From NCBI GenBank assembly GCA_045628725.1, contig JAZQPT010000079.1, positions 1-26,391 on the forward strand: 26,391 nt of DNA, in the 5' to 3' direction. The DNA comes from JACQGD01 sp045628725. Lineage in GTDB: Bacteria; Patescibacteriota; Saccharimonadia; Saccharimonadales; Saccharimonadaceae. Positions 7,227-14,978 of the stretch are shown one piece after another. Under the pieces are notes generated by a model. That model was not told where the DNA came from. It did no database searches and saw nothing but the letters and a program-made list of their open reading frames with translations. Within the stretch, counting starts at the first letter, position 1; each line of letters opens with the position of its first letter. Position numbers and translations under genes: made by a program.

Positions 7227-7955
7227 ATGAGTAGTAAAAAAACAGATACAAGTAAGGCGTTAGCTGAACGTGCAGCGCAGGTGCAACGTGGCGGTGCTAG
7301 GGCAGCAGTATTAGGTGTAAACGATGGACTTGTTAGTACGCTCTGTATCGTTATTGGTGTCGCCGCAACAGGCGCGGGTAATGGAGCTGTACTTGTTGCA
7401 GGACTGGCCGGGTTGCTTGCAGGGGCCATATCGATGGCCGCCGGTGAATGGATTTCTGTTAAGACACAAGTAGAGTTGTTTGAAGGCGTGCTGGCTGACT
7501 TAAAAGAAGCGGTGAAGAATGACAAACAGACACTCATTAACAACTTGGCAAAAAATTTTCAAGAACACGGCATCGATAAAGAAGTAGCAGTGCGCGCTGC
7601 GAGTGATGTAGCCGGGAAAGACAAAGCATTCAAATCAATGTACTCGTCGCAAGTAATTGGTATAAACGAAGATGAACTTGGTTCGCCGTGGAGCGCTGCA
7701 ATATCATCCTTTATCTTATTTACGGCAGGCGCACTTGTACCACTCGTTCCATGGTTGCTGCAGTTACACGGTACTGTCAGTATTCTTACTGCTATTGCAC
7801 TGACTGGGTTTGCTGGATTGTTTGTCGGCGCATATACCGCGCGTTCAAGTGGCAAAAATATATGGTTCGGCGCGTTCCGCCAGCTTCTGATCATCATATT
7901 TGCCGCTGTGGTAACGTATGGTATCGGGCATCTTTTTGGCGTCGTTACCGGCTGA
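7227..7955 (+). CDS. VIT1/CCC1-family metal (iron/manganese) transporter
   Basis: A 242-residue membrane protein of the vacuolar iron transporter family. The N-terminal signature AAVLGVNDGLVSTLCIVIGV, the glycine-rich second helix (LLAGAISMAAGEWISVKTQ), the central acidic/basic soluble segment (about 88-150) and the last three helices (about 155-240) all fit. The family moves Fe2+ or Mn2+ out of the cytosol in exchange for protons, which would limit metal toxicity; the metal here is not determinable. It ends in TGA, showing that TGA is read as stop. It has its own leaderless promoter, so its closeness to the LiaF-like gene does not imply an operon. Confidence 0.9.
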   Translation: MSSKKTDTSKALAERAAQVQRGGARAAVLGVNDGLVSTLCIVIGVAATGAGNGAVLVAGLAGLLAGAISMAAGEWISVKTQVELFEGVLADLKEAVKNDKQTLINNLAKNFQEHGIDKEVAVRAASDVAGKDKAFKSMYSSQVIGINEDELGSPWSAAISSFILFTAGALVPLVPWLLQLHGTVSILTAIALTGFAGLFVGAYTARSSGKNIWFGAFRQLLIIIFAAVVTYGIGHLFGVVTG

Positions 7956-8017
7956 TAACCGAACTTAAATCTACTCAAATGAATTTAATAATCCTAGCGT
8001 TTTAAGCTACTTTTTGC

Positions 8018-8023
8018 TATAAT
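8018..8023 (+). promoter_or_regulatory. Extended -10 promoter of the hydrolase gene (leaderless)
   Basis: TGC followed by TATAAT forms an extended -10, ending 8 bases before the ATG at 8032. A small TAGC/GCTA hairpin followed by five T (about 7995-8015) sits just upstream and may weakly end transcription from the VIT-like gene. Confidence 0.7.
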
Positions 8024-8031
8024 CGGCATAA

Positions 8032-9342
8032 ATGTCAAGCACTGAAAGAATTGACGAAAATCTTACACCTGTATATGACAGCACAGGGGCAATTAATCAG
8101 GTGGGCGAACCGTCGCCGTGGACCAACGGGGACGAGCGTGATGGAGCGATAGCGCGCCACTATGACATGATTGATCCTCGTACAGTCATGGGAATCGATC
8201 GTCTGGCAAGGCGTACTGCGCAGACACTGGGGGTTATTGCGATGGCCGGAGCGGTGGTTGTGTCGAGTTATTTTTCCAAAGACGTTATACCGGAACGTCA
8301 GCGACTTGAAGATACGCATTCGAGCATTACTTTTACCCAAGACGCTCTCCATCCCGAAGACAACGGTCGCGGCGTTCTGCCATTCACAGGATGGGGGACG
8401 ATGAATTCAAAAAATATAGTCACTGCATTGCCGTACGAAGAGATCGGGCAGGAAGCATACTTCTCGTATGACCCTGCAGGAATTTCACACAAAAAAAACG
8501 CTGAAGCTGCCAAGCAGTTTGCAGCTGAGCGCGGGTTAGATAGGTTGGTTATCCATGGGAGTAGCATGGGTGGAAATATGGGGCTACATACGGCGGCACT
8601 GCTGCACGAGGATGACGACGCACCCTCAGTCGAAGCTCTGATACTTGACTGTAGTCCGTTGACTGCCGACGCGGTGCGACCAGAGCGGCGACTGGCCGGT
8701 GACCGTATGTTGCAACTGACGTCTGCCATACCTGGCGCAGAGAATAGCCGGGCGATTTTAGCTACGGCAATGATGATGGACCGAAACGACCAGTATATGG
8801 ACGGGTTTCACATAGATTGGCACGCTGCCTTTAACACGGGTGCGAGAGTGCGTGAACGAATAGTAGGTGGTCGCGATGCCCCGATCAAACTGCGAAACGA
8901 ACAGTTCCGTGTCATCATGAGCGAAGGTACCGAAGACAGTTTGCGGATACTCAGTAAAGAACGAAAAGGGAAAACAGTCCCTCGCGTTTTTCTTCTTGTT
9001 CCCCATGATCCAGATAGTGATTCAACAGTTGATAACGAACGTTCGGCTGAATTCCTACTTAGCCTAGATGAAAAATTCGATGTTCGCGTCACTATCGTTA
9101 CGTTGCCGCCAGGTACGGGTCATGCAAACCCCGCTCAGCGAAGTGAGCAATATAGCGCAGCGCTCAGAAACGACATCTTTCCTGTTATCGAGAGGGAGCG
9201 CGCCGCGAGGCAGGTGTATGTTTACGCGGGTCAAAGCGGCGTCGATAAAAACGGAGTGCGCACAGAGAGTGTCCCAGCCGACATCTTAGCCGAAGCTAGA
9301 ACTGAGCAGCAAACAAATGACGCAAATTCGCCGACTGGCTAA
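8032..9342 (+). CDS. Membrane-anchored alpha/beta-hydrolase-like protein
   Basis: A 436-residue protein with a hydrophilic N-terminus of about 60 residues, one hydrophobic helix (about 64-82, TLGVIAMAGAVVVSSYF), then a large domain. The domain has a nucleophile elbow HGSSMGG (G-x-S-x-G, Ser178) after a short strand, as in alpha/beta hydrolases. A late His in LPPGTGHANPAQ and an Asp in VPHDPDSD are plausible members of the triad. The tail is hydrophilic. With a single helix near the N-terminus the catalytic domain is probably outside the membrane. I do not recognise a specific family or substrate; lipase, esterase or peptidase remain possible. It is monocistronic with its own promoter. Confidence 0.7.
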   Translation: MSSTERIDENLTPVYDSTGAINQVGEPSPWTNGDERDGAIARHYDMIDPRTVMGIDRLARRTAQTLGVIAMAGAVVVSSYFSKDVIPERQRLEDTHSSITFTQDALHPEDNGRGVLPFTGWGTMNSKNIVTALPYEEIGQEAYFSYDPAGISHKKNAEAAKQFAAERGLDRLVIHGSSMGGNMGLHTAALLHEDDDAPSVEALILDCSPLTADAVRPERRLAGDRMLQLTSAIPGAENSRAILATAMMMDRNDQYMDGFHIDWHAAFNTGARVRERIVGGRDAPIKLRNEQFRVIMSEGTEDSLRILSKERKGKTVPRVFLLVPHDPDSDSTVDNERSAEFLLSLDEKFDVRVTIVTLPPGTGHANPAQRSEQYSAALRNDIFPVIERERAARQVYVYAGQSGVDKNGVRTESVPADILAEARTEQQTNDANSPTG

Positions 9343-9349
9343 TCGTTGG

Positions 9350-9355
9350 TATAAT
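9350..9355 (+). promoter_or_regulatory. Extended -10 promoter of uvrC (leaderless)
   Basis: TGG followed by TATAAT forms an extended -10, ending 8 bases before the uvrC ATG at 9364. It lies just downstream of the stop codon of the hydrolase gene (9340-9342). Confidence 0.75.
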
Positions 9356-9363
9356 AGATATAC

Positions 9364-10911
9364 ATGAATAAAACCCTCGAAGATAAATTAAAGACACTTC
9401 CTCGTAGTCCGGGTGTATATTTTCATAAATCTGCAGAGGGCGAGATTATTTATATTGGCAAAGCAGCAGTCCTAAAAAACAGGGTGCGGCAGTACTTTCA
9501 GTCAAAGCGAGACATGGACGTTAAAACCCAGGCGCTGGTAGCTGAAATCCATGATACCGATTGGACCGAGACCGAAAGTGAAATAGATGCGCTGTTTTTA
9601 GAGTCTGAAATGGTGAAGCGGTACATGCCGCGTTATAACATTTTGCTGCGCGACGACAAATCACAAACATTCATCCGAATTGACATGAAAAGCGAGTGGC
9701 CGTATGTGTGCTTTACGCGCAATCCAGCAGACGACGGTGCGGAATATTATGGACCATACTATAACGGATTTGCCGTCAAAAAAGCCATGCGGTATTTGCG
9801 CAAAATCTTTCCGTACTATACAAAACCACCAAAGCTAACAGAGCGTCCTGATTTGGATGCGCATATTGGCCTTAGCCCAAAGCCCGGTACATCTAACGAC
9901 GAGTACAAAGCAACATTACGTAAACTTGTGCGGTACTTTGAAGGTGGTCGAAAAACGCTTGCAAAAGAAATAGAGCGCGATATGAAAACAGCAGCTGGAC
10001 TACATGACTTTGAAAAAGCCGCGCAGCTTCGTAATAAATTACGCGACCTCGGTGAGCTGCAGCGTCGTATTATGTTTGGCGACAGAGAATTTCTGGACAT
10101 CAGCAAAGACAAGGCGCTCAGCGATTTAATGGATATATTAGGACTAAAAAAGATTCCTGTACGCATAGAAGGCTATGACATCAGTCATATGGGTGGCACA
10201 AACGTGGTTGCAAGTATGGTGGTGTTTACTAACGGCGTGAGCGACCGCGCTGAATACCGTAAATTTAAAACAAAGATTGAACATAATGACGATACGTTCA
10301 ATATAAATGAAACGTTAGTTCGCCGCCTCAGTCCCAAAAACCTGAAAGCGTGGGGGGTGCCGGATTTGCTACTGATCGACGGCGGCAAGGGACAGTTAAG
10401 TGCTGCGATAAAGGCAATGGACGAGCGTGAAGTGCACTATCCGGTGATTAGCATTGCAAAGCGCGAGGAAGAAATAATCGTTCACAAGACACGGTCGAAT
10501 ATTGACCCGACGAAACTAATCGAACTTATCAAAAATCCAGTAGATGATACACATGTCGAAAGTTCGGGTGATTTCTATGTCATTAACCTTCATCCAGGCC
10601 AGATAAACGCGTCGGCACACTCGCGGAATTTACGGGGCAGTTCGGTGGTCAATTCCCATACAGATGTCGTTAAATTATTCCAACGCATTCGTGACGAATC
10701 ACATCGTTTTGCAGTCAGTTATCACACTGTTTTAAAGCGCCAAAAACAAACGGCGAGTTCGCTAGAAGACGTACCTGGCATTGGCCCTGCAACACGTAAA
10801 AAACTTATCAAAACATTCGGCAGCTTGCGTGCTGTCAAAGCAGCCAGTCGTGATCAGCTGGTCGAGGTAATTGGCGAAGCAAAAACAACCTTGATTCAGC
10901 CGTATTTATGA
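9364..10911 (+). CDS. uvrC: Excinuclease ABC subunit C (UvrC), compact and without Cys cluster
   Basis: UvrC makes the two incisions flanking a lesion in nucleotide excision repair together with UvrAB. Domains in order: GIY-YIG nuclease (residues 12-95, GVYF...IIYIGKA), a linker, UVR helical hairpin (about 203-238, binds UvrB), an RNase H-like endonuclease with EGYDISH (Asp near 272) and LLIDGGKGQ, the RDESHRFA motif, and a C-terminal helix-hairpin-helix pair (DVPGIGPATRKKL). At 515 residues it is shorter than the usual near-600. In the linker the segment normally rich in cysteines reads RPDLDAHIGLSPKPG, so the Fe-S-type ligands seen in other UvrCs are absent. The gene ends in TGA and is followed 14 bases later by the peptidase gene. 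Confidence 0.96.
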   Translation: MNKTLEDKLKTLPRSPGVYFHKSAEGEIIYIGKAAVLKNRVRQYFQSKRDMDVKTQALVAEIHDTDWTETESEIDALFLESEMVKRYMPRYNILLRDDKSQTFIRIDMKSEWPYVCFTRNPADDGAEYYGPYYNGFAVKKAMRYLRKIFPYYTKPPKLTERPDLDAHIGLSPKPGTSNDEYKATLRKLVRYFEGGRKTLAKEIERDMKTAAGLHDFEKAAQLRNKLRDLGELQRRIMFGDREFLDISKDKALSDLMDILGLKKIPVRIEGYDISHMGGTNVVASMVVFTNGVSDRAEYRKFKTKIEHNDDTFNINETLVRRLSPKNLKAWGVPDLLLIDGGKGQLSAAIKAMDEREVHYPVISIAKREEEIIVHKTRSNIDPTKLIELIKNPVDDTHVESSGDFYVINLHPGQINASAHSRNLRGSSVVNSHTDVVKLFQRIRDESHRFAVSYHTVLKRQKQTASSLEDVPGIGPATRKKLIKTFGSLRAVKAASRDQLVEVIGEAKTTLIQPYL

Positions 10912-10925
10912 TAGGCTGGTAGTAG

Positions 10926-12143
10926 ATGAAATTTCTTGACGCAGCATTTTTTACAGCTAACCGCCAGCAAGCAATTGAACAGCTGCAGGGTAGTTTGCTG
11001 GTCGTGCCCGCCTATACTCAGATGCAACGCGGAAACGACGCTGCATTCGGGTTCGAGCAAGAAGCAAATTTTTGGTACCTAACGGGCATTGAGCATCCAG
11101 ACTGGTGGCTTATTATCGATGGCAAGCGAGGTAAATCATGGCTGGTATCGCCGGAAGTTGATGATGTGCATGCGCTGTTTGACGGCAATCTATCGTTAGA
11201 CGAAGCACAAAAAATAAGTGGTGTTACTGATGTCGTCGATCGTTCAGAAGGCACTACACTCCTGCGACAACTGGCTCGTTCACATCAGTTCGTTTATACG
11301 GTTGATCCGCCGCAGCACCATGATCATTTCGGTTTTACTCTTAATCCTGCGGCACGCGACATGCGGGAGCAGTTGTCACGAACATTTACTAAAGTGCAAG
11401 ATTTTCGCCCAACTCTTGCCAAGATCCGTGCAATCAAACAGCCGCAAGAAATCAATGCGATTCAGTCGGCAATCGATGTCACTGTCGATGCATTTGAAAA
11501 GGTTAAATCATCGCTTTCGACCTATAAACACGAATATCAAGTAGAGGCAGAATTCAGTCATTATTTCAGATCACACGGCACGCGCGGTCATTCATATGAT
11601 CCTATTGTGGCGGGCGGTAAAAATGCATGCACATTGCACTATGGGCGAAACGACGACCCGCTAAAAAAATCGACGCTACTGTTACTTGATGTTGGCGCGA
11701 GGCATAATGGCTATGCGGCGGATATAACCCGTACCTACGCAATCGGAACGCCAACCAAGCGACAGGCTGCTGTCCATACCGAAGTTGCTGCCGCCCATCA
11801 AGAAATTATTAGTTTACTGCAGCCACATCTCGGTATCGAAGAATATCAGCGCGCCGTTGATGACATTATGAAACGCGCACTGATACGATTAAAATTAATT
11901 AAAGATGAGAACGACGAGGCGTATCGAACTTACTTCCCGCACGCTATCAGTCATGGTCTAGGTATTGATGTTCATGATTCACTCGGCAAGCCAAAATCAC
12001 TACAGCCAGGTATGGTTTTGACTGTTGAGCCAGGTATTTATATACTCGAAGAAGGAATAGGTGTCCGGATCGAGGATGACATTTTAATTACAGCGAGCGG
12101 CCATCGAAACATGAGCGCTAAGCTCTCGACAGACAGCATGTAA
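10926..12143 (+). CDS. pepP: Xaa-Pro aminopeptidase, M24 family
   Basis: A 405-residue metallopeptidase. The N-terminal third is the aminopeptidase P N-domain (about 1-130; FGFEQEANFWYLTGIEHPD). The C-terminal pita-bread domain carries the five metal ligands in family order: two Asp in LLLDVGARHNGYAADITRTY, His in HAISHGLGIDVHD, Glu in LTVEPGIYI and Glu in GVRIEDDILIT. It removes an N-terminal residue preceding proline, probably in the cytoplasm since there is no signal peptide. It lies 14 bases after uvrC with only a weak GGTAG ribosome site, so co-transcription with uvrC is likely. The gene symbol is by family; PepQ-type prolidase is less likely given the complete N-domain. Confidence 0.9.
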   Translation: MKFLDAAFFTANRQQAIEQLQGSLLVVPAYTQMQRGNDAAFGFEQEANFWYLTGIEHPDWWLIIDGKRGKSWLVSPEVDDVHALFDGNLSLDEAQKISGVTDVVDRSEGTTLLRQLARSHQFVYTVDPPQHHDHFGFTLNPAARDMREQLSRTFTKVQDFRPTLAKIRAIKQPQEINAIQSAIDVTVDAFEKVKSSLSTYKHEYQVEAEFSHYFRSHGTRGHSYDPIVAGGKNACTLHYGRNDDPLKKSTLLLLDVGARHNGYAADITRTYAIGTPTKRQAAVHTEVAAAHQEIISLLQPHLGIEEYQRAVDDIMKRALIRLKLIKDENDEAYRTYFPHAISHGLGIDVHDSLGKPKSLQPGMVLTVEPGIYILEEGIGVRIEDDILITASGHRNMSAKLSTDSM

Positions 12144-12154
12144 CCCCGTATACT
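12126..12154 (+). promoter_or_regulatory. Internal promoter before the holin-like gene
   Basis: TCGACA (12126-12131; five of six to consensus), a 17-base spacer and TATACT (12149-12154) form a strong promoter. It overlaps the last codons of the peptidase gene. Transcription would start about 4-6 bases before the ATG at 12166. It probably drives the membrane protein, secG and the solute-binding protein. Confidence 0.65.
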
Positions 12155-12165
12155 AAAGGTAATAT

Positions 12166-12561
12166 ATGAAACAACAGTTTGCCGTTTTTTTAGTACGTTG
12201 GTTACTTAACTCATTTGGGCTATGGATTGCTGTTCGTCTACTCGGTACGGGTTACAGCGATGCGCAAGTTGATGCGGGATTTATGGTGTTTTTACTGGCT
12301 GGCCTTATATTCTCGCTGATCAATAGTATCCTAAAGCCAATCATCATCATCCTCTCGTTGCCAGCAATCCTTGTCACGTTGGGATTATTTATCCTTGTTG
12401 TGAATGGTTTGATGGTATATTTGTCTCTTATCATCACCCCAGGGCTTCAGATGTCGTTTTTCAACTCAATTCTTACCGGAATCATTCTTAGTCTGGTAAA
12501 CTATATAGTAAGTAGCGTGCTGGAACTAAGTTACGGACGCCGAAATCAGGAGAGAGTATGA
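12166..12561 (+). CDS. Small four-helix membrane protein, phage-holin-4_2-like
   Basis: A 131-residue protein with about four hydrophobic helices (roughly residues 5-28, 38-58, 62-88 and 95-118) and the features of the 'phage holin family protein' widespread on bacterial chromosomes: RWLLNSFGLWIAVRLL at the N-terminus, LINSILKPIIIILSLPAILVT in the middle, and a final short polar tail. Despite the name, chromosomal members are not shown to be lytic holins, and no endolysin or phage gene is nearby. It overlaps secG by four bases (ATGA), so it is coupled to the secretion gene. AAAGGT lies five bases before the ATG, although the promoter position suggests a very short leader. Confidence 0.8.
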   Translation: MKQQFAVFLVRWLLNSFGLWIAVRLLGTGYSDAQVDAGFMVFLLAGLIFSLINSILKPIIIILSLPAILVTLGLFILVVNGLMVYLSLIITPGLQMSFFNSILTGIILSLVNYIVSSVLELSYGRRNQERV

Positions 12562-12785
12562 ATATAAATGTAGTTCTACAAATTTTAACAGTCGCATCAG
12601 CAATCCTTTTGATTGTAAGTATTTTGTTGCAGCAGCGTGGTGCTAGTCTTGGTGCTGGATTTGGTAGCTCGGGCGAGTTGTTCACGACACGTCGCGGTCT
12701 TGATAAAAATCTTTTTGAAGCATCTATCGTTCTTGCAGTAATATTCGTAGGATCAATCTTAGTAGGGCTTTTACTGCCTTCATAG
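12558..12785 (+). CDS. secG: Preprotein translocase subunit SecG
   Basis: A 75-residue protein with two membrane helices (about 4-24 and 53-73) joined by the SecG loop: LLQQRGASLGAGFG, then ELFTTRRGLDKNLFE. SecG is the small non-essential subunit that assists SecYE and SecA in protein export. Length and motif order match the family well. The ATG overlaps the preceding stop by four bases and has a good AGGAGA ribosome site, typical of an internal operon gene here and unlike the leaderless promoter-proximal genes. A 15-base gap leads to the solute-binding protein, which is presumably a Sec-dependent membrane protein. Confidence 0.93.
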   Translation: MNINVVLQILTVASAILLIVSILLQQRGASLGAGFGSSGELFTTRRGLDKNLFEASIVLAVIFVGSILVGLLLPS

Positions 12786-12800
12786 GTGCGAGCATAAAGA

Positions 12801-14588
12801 ATGCCGGATAAACAACCACGGTGGCGTCGGTTCCAAACAATGAAGGCTCGTCGCCGAGTTATTACTAGGTCTGCAAAAAAGGCAGAAGGTGCAACGTTAC
12901 GACATGCGCATCGATTCCTAGTAAAACGATGGGATAATGTGCGGGATGTTCGACGCCGTATCTTGACGTGGATGATCGGTGTTTCTATATTAATCGTTAT
13001 CGTTGGAGTTCAGATACTCTGGTTTCAACGAAGCTATTTGCAGCAGTCGGCAGTATCGGGCGGCACGTATGCAGAGGGTGTATTAGGGCCGGTAGATACG
13101 CTCAACCCACTGTTTGCTACTAGCGATGCCGAAATAGCGACCAATAAACTTATATTTTCGTCACTATTTAATTACGATGCGACAGGCAGTATCAGCTCGG
13201 ACCTAGCCAAAAATATGCAACTCGATCCTACGGGAAAGATATATACCGTCGCTATGCGACCAGGTGTTGTTTGGCACGATGGCCGCAAGGTGACGGCAAA
13301 AGACGTTGTGTTTACAGTTGGCTTAATGAAAGACCCCGCGGTTCGTTCGGCTATGAATGCTAGCTGGAAAGATATCGAAGTGTCAGCCGTCGACGACTAC
13401 ACCGTGCGATTTACTCTCCCGGCGGCATACGCGGCATTTCCACAGGCATTAACATTCTCAGTTTTGCCAGAGCATGTGCTTGCGAATGTTGACCGCAGGC
13501 AGATACGACAAAACACATTCAGTAGTTCGCCTGTAGGTAGTGGTCCATTCAGTTTCCGTCTATCTCAGTCGATTAGCGACCGCGACAAACGCAAGATTAT
13601 TCACATGGCAGCTAACAAGCGCTACTATGCGGGCGAGCCGAAACTAGAACGATTCCAGATGCACATATACGGATCGATGGACGACATTGGCGTCGCGCTC
13701 CGCACAGGCGAGATTGGGTCTGCGACCGATATTAGTAGCGACATAGCGCGTGGAATCGATGAATCTCGGTATGACATCAGAAGCAAGCCAATCAACAGCG
13801 GCGTGTATGCAATTATTAATACGACTCAGCCTGCACTACGGGACGTGAACGTTCGAAAAGCACTGCAACTGGCGACAGATACCGACAAATTACGTGCCAC
13901 ACTATATGACAACCCGCCAAAGTTGCAGCATGCATTTGTCGACGGGCAATTAACCGGCGATAATCTGCCAGTAGTGCCGGCGACGGATATCGCAAAAGCG
14001 ATGACATTGCTTGATGCCGCTGGATGGACCACGGGGCCAAATGGAGTTCGTACAAAAGACGGCCAGCCACTTAAGCTGCAGGTGGTGACACGCAAAAACA
14101 GTGACTACGAAAAAGCACTCGAATTAATATCGGGTCAGTGGCAAAAGATCGGTGTCGATGTCGAAAAGCGCATCGTCGATCCGTCCGCTGTCGATCAGAG
14201 TTTTGCCCAGACCGTATTGCAGCCGCGCAGCTACGACGTTTTAATTGACGAGCTATCAATTGGCGGTGATCCAGACGTGTTCGCGTACTGGCACACACAA
14301 GGTCGCCTTAATTTCTCGAATTACAGCAGTACTGCAAGTGATGATGCGCTAGTAAGTGGCCGTAGTCGATCAGACGAATTGATTCGTAACGGTAAATACC
14401 GAACGTTCGCTACGCAGTGGATTAGCGACGTACCTGCGATTGGCCTGTACCAGTCAACAATGATCTACGCACAAAGCAAACAGATCCAATCAATATCTGA
14501 TGACGTGAAAATTATTTCTCCGAGCGATCGATATGTCGACGTACAATACTGGACTGCCGAAAAGGGAAGCGTCTACAAAACTCCGTAA
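12801..14588 (+). CDS. Membrane-anchored family-5 (oligopeptide-type) solute-binding protein
   Basis: A 595-residue protein. The first 55 residues are very basic, followed by one hydrophobic helix (about 57-76, SILIVIVGVQILWF) and then a long extracytoplasmic domain. The domain opens with GPVDTLNPLF, IFSSLFNYDATG and MRPGVVWHDGRKVTAKDVVFT, the hallmarks of SBP_bac_5 (OppA/DppA/NikA family), which capture peptides, nickel or other solutes. There is no lipobox cysteine, so it is held by the uncleaved helix rather than by lipid. No permease or ATPase of an Opp/Dpp system is in the window. It follows secG by 15 bases with no clear ribosome site, in the same apparent operon. The ligand is unknown. 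Confidence 0.88.
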   Translation: MPDKQPRWRRFQTMKARRRVITRSAKKAEGATLRHAHRFLVKRWDNVRDVRRRILTWMIGVSILIVIVGVQILWFQRSYLQQSAVSGGTYAEGVLGPVDTLNPLFATSDAEIATNKLIFSSLFNYDATGSISSDLAKNMQLDPTGKIYTVAMRPGVVWHDGRKVTAKDVVFTVGLMKDPAVRSAMNASWKDIEVSAVDDYTVRFTLPAAYAAFPQALTFSVLPEHVLANVDRRQIRQNTFSSSPVGSGPFSFRLSQSISDRDKRKIIHMAANKRYYAGEPKLERFQMHIYGSMDDIGVALRTGEIGSATDISSDIARGIDESRYDIRSKPINSGVYAIINTTQPALRDVNVRKALQLATDTDKLRATLYDNPPKLQHAFVDGQLTGDNLPVVPATDIAKAMTLLDAAGWTTGPNGVRTKDGQPLKLQVVTRKNSDYEKALELISGQWQKIGVDVEKRIVDPSAVDQSFAQTVLQPRSYDVLIDELSIGGDPDVFAYWHTQGRLNFSNYSSTASDDALVSGRSRSDELIRNGKYRTFATQWISDVPAIGLYQSTMIYAQSKQIQSISDDVKIISPSDRYVDVQYWTAEKGSVYKTP

Positions 14589-14641
14589 CCGTACGAACAC
14601 CTCGTTTGTTATGGATAATTTCAGGTGATTTGTAGTCAACT

Positions 14642-14667
14642 AAAAACACCATCCGATTGGATGATGT
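14642..14667 (-). terminator. Intrinsic terminator of the tRNA-Leu gene
   Basis: Read on the minus strand, a nine-pair stem with one mismatch (14659-14667 with 14646-14654, loop of four) is followed by five T (complement of 14642-14646). It begins nine bases after the encoded CCA end of the tRNA. On the plus strand it lacks a T run, so it is assigned to the minus strand. Confidence 0.75.
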
Positions 14668-14675
14668 AAATAGTT

Positions 14676-14763
14676 TGGTGCGGTGAAGAGGACTTGAACC
14701 TCCACGAGCGCAATGCTCACTAGCCCCTCAAGCTAGCGCGTCTACCAATTCCGCCACCACCGC
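14676..14763 (-). tRNA. tRNA-Leu (GAG anticodon)
   Basis: The minus strand folds as a class II tRNA. The acceptor GCGGTGG pairs with TCACCGC, the D arm has GCG...CGC, and the anticodon stem CTAGC/GCTAG holds loop TTGAGGG with anticodon GAG (plus-strand 14727-14729). A long variable arm follows, and the T arm has the TTCAAGT loop. The discriminator is A and CCA is encoded (14676-14678). It reads CUC and CUU leucine codons. It is antisense-oriented between the solute-binding protein and typA and is followed by its own terminator. Confidence 0.95.
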
Positions 14764-14911
14764 AAAGTGGATTTTTTAGAAGTTTATTGTCATTCAAGGA
14801 CGGATCTTGTTGAGGTGCTTGCTTTTTAGGCAAATAACGCGCGTATAGATTACGTGCTTGAACGATTATAGACGAAAAGATATTTTTAGGCAAGAAAAGA
14901 GCTTGCAAGGA

Positions 14912-14940
14912 TTGAAAAAGGTTGGCTAATCTGTTATCAT
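14912..14940 (+). promoter_or_regulatory. Promoter of typA
   Basis: TTGAAA (14912-14917), a 17-base spacer and TATCAT (14935-14940) form a good promoter. Transcription would start near 14947, giving a leader of about 32 bases. The leader has a small GCCC/GGGC hairpin (14953-14970), then ATATTTTT directly before the ATG. It has no Shine-Dalgarno at a useful distance. Confidence 0.65.
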
Positions 14941-14978
14941 GGACATAAGGAAGCCCCGTCAAATCTGGGCATATTTTT

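Noticed and set aside
7559..7978. 139-codon frame antisense to the VIT-like gene
   Set aside because: It is a shadow of a strongly conserved membrane protein; the apparent Cys/Pro content reflects complementary hydrophobic codons.
10909..10911. Possible recoding of TGA as Gly (SR1/Gracilibacteria code)
   Set aside because: uvrC, the VIT-like gene and the first ABC gene end at TGA exactly where their families end, and no conserved domain contains an internal TGA.
10907..10912. TATGAT across the uvrC stop as a promoter for the peptidase gene
   Set aside because: It ends 13 bases before the ATG, outside the 6-8 base pattern, and has no -35 or extended -10, so co-transcription with uvrC is the simpler reading.
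12166..12561. Prophage remnant suggested by the holin-like gene
   Set aside because: The family is common on bacterial chromosomes, the gene overlaps secG, and no other phage gene is nearby.
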